Of a stretch of 64,000 nucleotides of DNA, positions 13,266 through 19,800 are shown one piece after another. Origin of the DNA: Collinsella sp. AF08-23 (GTDB taxonomy: Bacteria > Actinomycetota > Coriobacteriia > Coriobacteriales > Coriobacteriaceae); the NCBI RefSeq assembly GCF_003479805.1, contig NZ_QUHV01000010.1, forward strand, positions 1 to 64,000, in the 5' to 3' direction. Below the pieces are notes generated by a model that saw nothing but the letters and a program-made list of their open reading frames with translations, had not been told where the DNA came from and searched no databases. The position numbers and the translations under genes are program-made. How positions within the stretch are numbered: the stretch's first letter is position 1; every line of letters begins with the position of its first letter.

Positions 13266-13847
13266 ATGGCTGACGAACTTGTTGAAGAGATTATCGACGA
13301 GGCTGTAGAGTCTGCTGATGAGCAGATTGTCGGCCAGTATCCCGAGATTGCCGTCCATTATAAAGAAGGCGTCGCCTTAACTGATGAAGAGCTCGACACC
13401 ATTGCCGATGTCGCCATTTCCGTGGTGCGCTCCATCCTTTCTCATTTCGATGCGGAAGGGTCTTCCATTGACGAGTACGAAGGTGATGAGGGTGAGCTCA
13501 TTCTGGATATTACTGCCCCCGACTTAGCTGTCCTGATTGGCCGCCATGGTCGCACGCTTGAATCTCTTCAGACGCTTGTCTCCCTGCTTGTGAGTCGTAA
13601 GCTTGGATTCCGTTATCCGGTGTCTATTGACGTTGAGGGTTACAAGAGTCGACGCCACGACAAGGTTGTGAGCATGGCAAAGAACGCTGTTTCTCGTGCT
13701 GTTTCTCAGGGTCGTTCGGTTAACCTTCCTCCTATGTCGGCATATGAACGCCGTCTTGTTCACATCGCTCTTCGTGAAGACGATCGCATTGATACTCACT
13801 CCGAAGGTGTGGAACCTGAGCGTCGCGTGGTCATTACGCTTCGATAA
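13266..13847 (+). CDS. khpB: KH-R3H RNA-binding protein KhpB (Jag/SpoIIIJ-associated)
   Basis: RNA-binding protein with a KH domain (LAVLIGRHGRTLESLQTLVSLLV) and a C-terminal R3H domain (MSAYERRLVHIALREDDRIDTHSEG). Homologues (Jag/EloR/KhpB) bind RNA and influence cell elongation and division. An ATG at 13254 is in frame, but the GGAG at 13256-13259 places the likely start at the ATG at 13266 (193 residues, MADELVEEI). The acidic N-terminal half before the KH domain is poorly conserved. Codon use here is more AT-rich than in the replication genes. Confidence 0.93.
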   Translation: MADELVEEIIDEAVESADEQIVGQYPEIAVHYKEGVALTDEELDTIADVAISVVRSILSHFDAEGSSIDEYEGDEGELILDITAPDLAVLIGRHGRTLESLQTLVSLLVSRKLGFRYPVSIDVEGYKSRRHDKVVSMAKNAVSRAVSQGRSVNLPPMSAYERRLVHIALREDDRIDTHSEGVEPERRVVITLR

Positions 13848-13870
13848 GCTTCAAGGTATTTGCTTGCGAA

Positions 13871-13896
13871 AGGGCACCTTCGGGTGCCCTTTTCTT
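13871..13896 (+). terminator. Rho-independent terminator after khpB
   Basis: An 8-bp stem AGGGCACC/GGTGCCCT with a stable TTCG tetraloop, followed by TTTCTT, starts 23 bp after the khpB stop. It probably ends the rpmH-khpB transcript. Confidence 0.88.
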
Positions 13897-13940
13897 ATGA
13901 CTGAACTTCTTGATACACTAACCTCAGTCATTTTGATTGG

Positions 13941-14723
13941 ATGGTGTCTATGTCGCAAGAGACGTCTCGCAGGATTCAACTACATGCACTCGGTGAATCC
14001 GAGGAGCAAATTTCAAACCTCGTAAATGAGCTTATCTCCTACTGTTTAGAGCTTGATATTGAGGTCAGTAGGGACGAAGCGGAAATGTGTATCAAGCATC
14101 TACTCATGGTCAATCAGGTCAATGAGTATATGAATCTCACAAGGATTCAAGATATTCACGATGCCTTGATTCTGCATATCGTCGATTCCCTTGCCCTTAC
14201 CAGGGATCTGCCCATTGAACCGGAAAGATTCTTGGATATTGGTACCGGCGCCGGCTTCCCTGGTATTCCGTTCTGTGTTTACACCGGCTGTGATGGTGTG
14301 TTACTCGACTCGGTTGGCAAGAAGGTTCAAGCCGTTCAGGCATTTATAGAGGAACTTGGATTAGAAGGTGTCGAGGCTGTTCACGATCGCTGCGAATCAT
14401 ATGCTACCGCGCATCACCACGCTTTCGATATCGTCCTTGCGCGCGCAGTTGGACAGATGAATCTCATTGTTGAATATGCCACTCCATTTCTTGAAGAAGA
14501 TGGCTATTTGATTGTTGCAAAGGCAAACCCCTCCAAAGATGAATGTCATATTGCAGATCAAACAGCTTCGATATGTGGATTGGAACTCATTGGTTCCGAT
14601 GAGTTCGAGTTGCCTCGTGGGTTGGGTCATCGCACAGTGTTTCTTTACCAGAAAGTCTCGAATCCAAAGATTCATCTCCCTCGACCTGTTGGTCTTGCTA
14701 AGAAACAGCCCTTGGTTTCTTAG
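13941..14723 (+). CDS. rsmG: 16S rRNA (guanine527-N7)-methyltransferase
   Basis: SAM-dependent methyltransferase that modifies G527 of 16S rRNA. The 260-residue protein contains the SAM-binding FLDIGTGAGFPGIPF motif and the family pattern VNEYMNLTRIQD...HIVDSLAL upstream of it. The start is uncertain: the ATG at 13941 and the ATG at 13950 are both possible and neither has a strong ribosome-binding site. Base composition is noticeably AT-richer than the flanking replication genes. Confidence 0.95.
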   Translation: MVSMSQETSRRIQLHALGESEEQISNLVNELISYCLELDIEVSRDEAEMCIKHLLMVNQVNEYMNLTRIQDIHDALILHIVDSLALTRDLPIEPERFLDIGTGAGFPGIPFCVYTGCDGVLLDSVGKKVQAVQAFIEELGLEGVEAVHDRCESYATAHHHAFDIVLARAVGQMNLIVEYATPFLEEDGYLIVAKANPSKDECHIADQTASICGLELIGSDEFELPRGLGHRTVFLYQKVSNPKIHLPRPVGLAKKQPLVS

Positions 14724-14967
14724 TCTCTTTTCCAATTCATGTCTGTTTTATCGTAACCACCTCATGTTTGGGGGTGGTTATTTCTTTATTCGTCTTGTCT
14801 TTTACGTTATGCGTTTCTAGTTTTGAGTTATGTTCGAAGTGTTGGTTATTGTGTTTTCCAACTGAACCAATCTAAATAGATCATCCATTCATGTCGAGAA
14901 TGCTATTAAAAGAAGAAACAGGTATTGAAGGGTAACACAATCGCGTTTACCCTCAGTCTCCCGATCT

Positions 14968-14983
14968 TGTTTCACGTGAAACT
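14968..14983. promoter_or_regulatory. parS: parS site 1
   Basis: TGTTTCACGTGAAACT: 15 of 16 matches to the ParB-binding consensus TGTTTCACGTGAAACA. Confidence 0.9.
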
Positions 14984-15248
14984 GTGATTCATCTGGCTTG
15001 ATGTAATGCAGATGATTGTTAAATTTCTAGCTAGTTCATGGCTGTTTGTTTCTTAAGAGATCTAATCCTCTGGCAACTAAGCATATAAGTACTATGTTCA
15101 AAACAATCACGAAGCATCGGTATTCAGTGCGCAAATAATGTTCGCTCAATTGGAATGGAAATTTCATTATTGATATCCCAATGTGAAGCCATAAGCAGCT
15201 TGAATTGACGGCATAGGTGAATTTAAAAACAAGATATCTCTTACTAGC

Positions 15249-15264
15249 TGTTTCACGTGAAACA
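15249..15264. promoter_or_regulatory. parS: parS site 2
   Basis: TGTTTCACGTGAAACA: a perfect 16-bp palindrome and exact match to the parS consensus, 126 bp upstream of the parA start. Confidence 0.95.
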
Positions 15265-15322
15265 TATTAAGATTGTTAATGAGTTATATCGTTGGGACAA
15301 AAGGACGTTGTTGTGTCCGCAA

Positions 15323-15338
15323 TGTTTCACGTGAAACT
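15323..15338. promoter_or_regulatory. parS: parS site 3
   Basis: TGTTTCACGTGAAACT: 15 of 16 matches, 52 bp upstream of the parA start, so ParB bound here could also affect parAB transcription. Confidence 0.9.
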
Positions 15339-15389
15339 TGATCCCTATGGGAGTAATGCAGCATACATATTGAAGATCCAGGAGGGAAT

Positions 15390-16190
15390 GTGGGATTTCG
15401 CGACGTTAAGCGCTCAAAAAGTGCTAAGCCATTGCACACAATTGCAATAATCAATCAAAAAGGTGGCGTCGGAAAATCGACAACAACGGTAAATCTTGCA
15501 GCAGCATTAGGAAAGCAGGGACGTAAGGTTCTGATTGTCGACTTTGATCCGCAAGGTAACAGTACGAGCGGAATCGGAGTCGATAAAGAGGAACTTTCGC
15601 AATGCATCTACGATGCGCTCCTGCATGATGTTCCCGCAGAACAACTCATTCACGATACGGTTAGTGAACGGGTATTCATCATTCCGGCAACTATTCAACT
15701 TGCCGGTGCCGAAATTGAGCTCGTTTCTGCTATGGCCAGAGAGACACGTCTGAAAGATCTTCTGGATCCCGTTAAAGAGGAATTCGATTTTATCCTCATA
15801 GATTGTCCACCCTCACTTGGCTTGTTAACGATTAATGCACTTGCTGCCGCAGACAGTGTACTCATTCCGATTCAATGCGAGTATTACGCACTTGAAGGCG
15901 TAACGAAACTCTTGGAGTCGATGCGTATGGTTAAAGGTCGCATTAATAAAGACCTTGATACCTATGGTGTGCTAATGACCATGTATGACTCGCGAACTTC
16001 TTTGTCGAATCAGGTCGTTGAGGAAGTACAGAACTATTTTGGAGATACCGCCTTCAAAACCTGCATTCCTCGTTCTGTAAAGGTGTCTGAGGCTCCTTCG
16101 TACGGTATGCCTGTGATTGAGTACGCGCCACATAACAAGGGCGCAATTGCCTATATGGATCTGGCTAAAGAGGTGATTCGTCGTGCCTAG
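15390..16190 (+). CDS. parA: Chromosome partitioning ATPase ParA (Soj)
   Basis: P-loop ATPase that moves origin-proximal ParB-parS complexes. The deviant Walker A motif is KGGVGKSTT near residue 26, followed by the switch region DFDPQGNSTSG and Walker B (FILIDCPPSLGLLT). The short N-terminal extension (about 15 residues) is typical of chromosomal Soj. The start is GTG at 15390 after GGAGG; the overlapping ATG at 15388 is out of frame. The stop overlaps the parB start. Confidence 0.96.
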   Translation: MGFRDVKRSKSAKPLHTIAIINQKGGVGKSTTTVNLAAALGKQGRKVLIVDFDPQGNSTSGIGVDKEELSQCIYDALLHDVPAEQLIHDTVSERVFIIPATIQLAGAEIELVSAMARETRLKDLLDPVKEEFDFILIDCPPSLGLLTINALAAADSVLIPIQCEYYALEGVTKLLESMRMVKGRINKDLDTYGVLMTMYDSRTSLSNQVVEEVQNYFGDTAFKTCIPRSVKVSEAPSYGMPVIEYAPHNKGAIAYMDLAKEVIRRA

Positions 16191-17052
16191 TCCAAAGAAA
16201 AAGCCCGCGCTCGGACGTGGTCTGGGTTCTCTTATGGGGGAAGCTCAGTCTGAGACTGGATTTGCAGCCCCTGAGACGGAGATGCCGTTGGAGCAGATCG
16301 TTCCAAACCCCAATCAGCCACGAACTCATTTCAATGAATCTGAACTCGAGGAGTTGAGTGAGTCAATTCGCGAGAATGGTGTCCTGCAACCGCTCCTCGT
16401 GCGAAAGAATGGCTCTAAATATGAGATTATTGCCGGTGAACGTCGGTATCAGGCCTCGAAGATAGCGGGACTCGAAAAAGTTCCGGTTATTGTTAGGGAC
16501 GTTGACGATCAGAAGATGCTCGAACTTGCGTTGATCGAAAATCTTCAGAGATCCGATCTTAACCCCATAGAAGAGGCAAAGGGTTACAAGCAGCTCATCA
16601 AGGCGAGTGGAATGACACAGGAGGCTCTCTCGAAAGCTGTCTCTAAGTCTCGTTCAGCGATAACGAATTCACTTCGTCTCCTTGACCTTCCAGAGTCGGT
16701 CCAGCAGATGATGTACGAGGGTAAGCTGACTGCTGGTCATGCGCGCGCCATTCTTGCTGTTCCCTTTGAGGATGCAAGGATTAAGCTTGCTGAAAAAGTT
16801 ATTGCTGAAGGTTTGTCAGTTCGTGCGACTGAAAACCTTGCTCCGTTATTTTCAGTCGGAGATTCGCCGCGTGCACCTCGTCCGGTCACACCGCAGTCGT
16901 ATAAAAAGGCAGCGCGTGTGCTGCGGCAGATCTTCAATACCAATGTTAAGGTGCGCGCGACACGGGGTAAGAATAAGATTGAAATCGAGTTCAAGGATGA
17001 GGATGACCTGCAACGCATCCTTGAATCTATGGTCGATGTAAATAATGATTGA
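16183..17052 (+). CDS. parB: Chromosome partitioning protein ParB (Spo0J)
   Basis: CTP-dependent DNA clamp that loads at parS and spreads. The 289-residue protein has the CTP-binding box (IIAGERRYQA), the ENLQRSDLNPIEEA motif, the helix-turn-helix (MTQEALSKAVSKSRSAITNSLRLL) and a C-terminal dimerisation segment. The GTG start at 16183 overlaps the parA end by 8 bp, so translation is coupled. Its expected targets are the parS sites at 14968, 15249 and 15323. Confidence 0.96.
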   Translation: MPSPKKKPALGRGLGSLMGEAQSETGFAAPETEMPLEQIVPNPNQPRTHFNESELEELSESIRENGVLQPLLVRKNGSKYEIIAGERRYQASKIAGLEKVPVIVRDVDDQKMLELALIENLQRSDLNPIEEAKGYKQLIKASGMTQEALSKAVSKSRSAITNSLRLLDLPESVQQMMYEGKLTAGHARAILAVPFEDARIKLAEKVIAEGLSVRATENLAPLFSVGDSPRAPRPVTPQSYKKAARVLRQIFNTNVKVRATRGKNKIEIEFKDEDDLQRILESMVDVNND

Positions 17053-17060
17053 GGTAAACG

Positions 17061-17312
17061 ATGAGCAGGGCATCTGAGATTGCTTTAACTTTGTTGGCAG
17101 TGGGACTTGGAGCTGTTGTTGGATTCATTGTTGTGATGCGGCCCGAGTCCATCGAACGAATGAAAAATGGTGTGACCGATATCTTCTCAACTTCGAAAAA
17201 GAAGGTAGACGAGATGTCGGAAGAAGTTGCTCTGCGAACAGCACGGTTGACCAAGAATCCTCAAGTCAATCAGGACTGGGTGGAAAGACAGTGGGAGTCA
17301 ATAGGTTATTAG
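17061..17312 (+). CDS. Small single-pass membrane protein after parB
   Basis: An 83-residue protein I do not recognise. Residues about 5-27 are hydrophobic (ALTLLAVGLGAVVGFIVVM), followed by a charged, probably helical tail (FSTSKKKVDEMSEEVALRTARL). The layout resembles YtxH-type proteins but the similarity is too weak to name it. A GAGG lies 6 bp before the ATG, and the gene starts 8 bp after parB, so it is co-transcribed with parAB. No function is proposed. Confidence 0.75.
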   Translation: MSRASEIALTLLAVGLGAVVGFIVVMRPESIERMKNGVTDIFSTSKKKVDEMSEEVALRTARLTKNPQVNQDWVERQWESIGY

Positions 17313-17446
17313 GTACCTAACAATAAGTAGGTGTGAAATACTCGGGAAGACACCTCAATGCTTTTGATCCACCCAAAGCTAAGCATTAGCCTCGGGCGTT
17401 GAATAACACCTCCTTCATGTGGGTTGATGAGAGAGATATAAACATA

Positions 17447-17473
17447 GGGGTCGCGAACACAATTCGCGACCCC
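17447..17473. terminator. Hairpin downstream of parAB unit
   Basis: A perfect 11-bp stem GGGGTCGCGAA/TTCGCGACCCC with a 5-nt loop, lacking a clear T-run. It is probably a shared terminator for the converging parB and rlmN units. Confidence 0.55.
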
Positions 17474-17478
17474 TACTT

Positions 17479-17494
17479 CGTTTCATGTGAAACA
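17479..17494. promoter_or_regulatory. parS: parS-like site 4
   Basis: CGTTTCATGTGAAACA matches the consensus at 14 of 16 positions. It flanks parAB on the opposite side from the other three sites. Confidence 0.6.
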
Positions 17495-17623
17495 CTTCAC
17501 CCGTGGATTGATGGTCTCCCCTGGGTGGTGCCTCCTGTTCGCCCCATAGGAAGCGCTCTTGGACAGTTCTCCCGGCTGGACCCTTGAGTAACTACCTGGA
17601 CGACGTCTCCTTGGCAGTGTCCC

Positions 17624-18670
17624 CTACTGAACGCGGAAGCGGCGCTGCTTGAGCTGGCCGCACGCGGCATCGATATCGCTGCCGCGAGAATTTCGAATAG
17701 TCGTCTCGACGCCGTGCATGGTTAAGCGGCGCTGCAGCGTTTCGACCTTCTCGATGGGAGAAGGACGGAACGGACTGTCGGGAATGTTGTTGAGCTGAAT
17801 GAGATTGACGTGGCAGAGCGTCCCGGCGCAGAAGTCGATCAAAGCCTGCATCTCGGGATTGGTGTCGTTGATGCCGTCGATCATGGCAAACTCGTACGTT
17901 GGGCGGCGGCCGGTCTTCTCAACATAGAGCTGGATGGCCTCGTGGAGCCGGGGAAGCGTGTACTTCTTCACGCCGAGCATGAGCTGGTTGCGTGTTCCCT
18001 GGACGGCCGAGTGCAGAGAAATCGCAAGCGTAAACTGTTCGGGAAGCTCAGCGAATCTGCGAATGCCGGGGATAACGCCACAGGTGGAGACGGTGAGATG
18101 GCGCGCTCCGATGGCGAGTCCATCGGGATCGTTGAGCGCTCGCAACGCGTCGATCGTAGCGTCGAAGTTAGCGAAGGGCTCACCTTGACCCATGAAGACA
18201 ACGCTCGTAACGCGCTCGCCGAAGTCACGGGAGACATGGAGCACCTGATCGACCATTTCTTGAGCCGTCAAAGAACGGGAAAGGCCGGCAAGGCCGGTCG
18301 CACAAAAGGCGCATCCCATGGCGCAGCCCGCCTGAGAAGAAATGCAGACGGCCAGCTTGTTTCGATTAGGCATGCCAACGGTCTCGACGGAGACGCCATC
18401 GGCAAATTGCAGGAGGTACTTGCGAGAGCCATCCTTGGAGATCTGTTTAGCAAGCTCAACCGGTACATTGAAGGAAAAGCGCTCTGATAGCTTCTCACGC
18501 ATTGCCACAGGGAGATTGGTCATCTCATCAAACGAACATACGTTCTTCTCGTGAATCCATTCGTTCAATTGCTTGGCGCGAAAAGCAGGTTGACCGAGTT
18601 CTTTGACCAAATTCTGCAGTTCCTCTAAATCGAGGAGACGTATATCGCGTGCACGATCGGTGCGTTCCAT
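17624..18670 (-). CDS. rlmN: 23S rRNA (A2503-C2)/tRNA methyltransferase RlmN
   Basis: Radical-SAM methyltransferase that adds a C2 methyl to A2503 of 23S rRNA and A37 of some tRNAs. The 348-residue protein has the cluster motif CAMGCAFC, the segments VVFMGQGEPFANFD and LAISLHSA, and the C-terminal catalytic region NSRGSDIDAACGQL that contains the second conserved Cys. The ORF is open to 18715, but the ATG at 18670 (MERTDRARDIRLLDLEEL) follows AAAGG and fits the family. It diverges from ddl across a 170-bp gap. Confidence 0.95.
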   Translation of the reverse strand: MERTDRARDIRLLDLEELQNLVKELGQPAFRAKQLNEWIHEKNVCSFDEMTNLPVAMREKLSERFSFNVPVELAKQISKDGSRKYLLQFADGVSVETVGMPNRNKLAVCISSQAGCAMGCAFCATGLAGLSRSLTAQEMVDQVLHVSRDFGERVTSVVFMGQGEPFANFDATIDALRALNDPDGLAIGARHLTVSTCGVIPGIRRFAELPEQFTLAISLHSAVQGTRNQLMLGVKKYTLPRLHEAIQLYVEKTGRRPTYEFAMIDGINDTNPEMQALIDFCAGTLCHVNLIQLNNIPDSPFRPSPIEKVETLQRRLTMHGVETTIRNSRGSDIDAACGQLKQRRFRVQ

Positions 18671-18725
18671 TTGTCGCCTTTCGGGTGGTGAGATGCTCGT
18701 GCGTCTCAAGGGCATATATACCTAT

Positions 18726-18740
18726 ACAATAGGGTATTGT
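18726..18740. promoter_or_regulatory. Small palindrome in the rlmN-ddl divergent promoter region
   Basis: ACAATAGGGTATTGT is a perfect 6-bp inverted repeat with a 3-bp spacer, and it overlaps a possible -10 (TACAAT, 18725-18730). It could be an operator; no regulator is suggested. Confidence 0.35.
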
Positions 18741-18840
18741 TGGGCATTTGCGATGCAGATGCGCAGCTATTGCGTGAAATGGACACCGCTCCCTCGCCAT
18801 AACGGGCTTTGAGGGGGATTCGAGCCTGAAAGGTGACATC

Positions 18841-19800
18841 ATGAGCGACAAGACGCGCCAGGACATGAAGATTGCAGTCCTTGCGGGAGGAATCTCGGAT
18901 GAGCGCGAGATTTCCCTCGCTTCGGGTGCTCATGTCGTACAGGGGCTCGAGGAGGCGGGTTATGGAGCGGTGGAGCTGGTTGATCCCGCCGACCCGTCGT
19001 TTCTCAACACCATGTCCACGGGGTCGTTCGATGTGGCGTTTATCGCCCTCCATGGCCGCGGTGGCGAGGATGGCATGACCCAGCACGTGCTGGAATTCAT
19101 GGGCATCCCTTATACGGCTTCGTCTCCCCTTGCGAGCGGCATCGCCATGGACAAGGACCTTTCCAAGCTGCTCTATCGCCGCGCCGGCCTGCCCGTCGCG
19201 CCGAGTGTGACGTTCGGCCGCGCCGATATGCCTTCGATAGAGGAGATCATCGAGGTTGTGGGGCCTCAGAGCTTCGTAAAGCCGGTGGTGAACGGCTCGA
19301 GCTACGGTATTTCCCTGGTGAAGGACCCCTCGGAGCTTGCCGCTGCTATTGAGTTCGCATTCGAGCACGGTGAGAAGGTCATGGTGGAGCGTCGGGTCTT
19401 TGGTACCGAGTGTTCAGTTGCCGCCGTTGGCGATGGCGACACCCTTCGCGCTCTGCCCGTGGTGGAGATCCTCATGCCCAAGCAGTCGGAGTTTTACGAC
19501 CTCGAGGTGAAGTACGCCGACCCCGCCGAAATCCATCGGATTCCAGCCCAGCTGCCTGAGGATGTCTACGCACAGGTGCAGGATATCGCCTGTCGCGCGC
19601 ATGAGGCGTTGGGTCTGTACGGTATCTCGCGTACAGACGTAATTGTCACGGAGGAAGGCCCCGTCATCCTCGAGACTAACAACATTCCCGGCATGACGCC
19701 TGAGTCTCTCGTGCCTGATGAGGCACGCCACGCCGGTATCGCGTTTAGCGATCTGTGTGCCGAACTGGTCGATCTGGCCCTCGAGCGAGCCGGTCGATGA
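18841..19800 (+). CDS. ddl: D-alanine-D-alanine ligase
   Basis: ATP-grasp ligase that makes D-Ala-D-Ala for peptidoglycan. The 319-residue protein has the N-terminal AVLAGGISDEREISLASG, the ATP-grasp segments GIAMDKDLSKLLYRRAGLP and KPVVNGSSYGISLV, and the Mg/substrate end ILETNNIPGMTPESLVP. The ATG at 18841 follows AAAGGTGA. Its stop overlaps the next gene's start by 4 bp (ATGA), which couples cell-wall precursor synthesis with a DNA repair helicase in one transcript. Confidence 0.95.
   Translation: MSDKTRQDMKIAVLAGGISDEREISLASGAHVVQGLEEAGYGAVELVDPADPSFLNTMSTGSFDVAFIALHGRGGEDGMTQHVLEFMGIPYTASSPLASGIAMDKDLSKLLYRRAGLPVAPSVTFGRADMPSIEEIIEVVGPQSFVKPVVNGSSYGISLVKDPSELAAAIEFAFEHGEKVMVERRVFGTECSVAAVGDGDTLRALPVVEILMPKQSEFYDLEVKYADPAEIHRIPAQLPEDVYAQVQDIACRAHEALGLYGISRTDVIVTEEGPVILETNNIPGMTPESLVPDEARHAGIAFSDLCAELVDLALERAGR

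Larger units (their letters stand above)
14724..15389. other. AT-rich parS-bearing intergenic region
   Basis: A 666-bp gap with no convincing gene. It is strongly AT-rich and holds three parS sites. It probably contains the parAB promoter, and the clustering suggests a segregation centromere close to oriC. I see no DnaA box matching the consensus well here. Confidence 0.7.
17313..17623. other. Intergenic region between parB unit and rlmN
   Basis: A 311-bp gap between convergent units. It holds an 11-bp inverted repeat (17447-17457 with 17463-17473, 5-nt loop) and a parS-like site. The open frame at 17399-17587 has no ribosome-binding site or recognisable features and I do not count it as a gene. 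Confidence 0.6.

Noticed and set aside
14724..15389. Alternative oriC in the AT-rich gap before parA
   Set aside because: It is AT-rich but has no good DnaA box, and gene orientation does not diverge here. It fits a parS centromere better.
17399..17587. 62-codon frame downstream of parB
   Set aside because: It spans a hairpin and a parS-like site, has no ribosome-binding site and no recognisable features.
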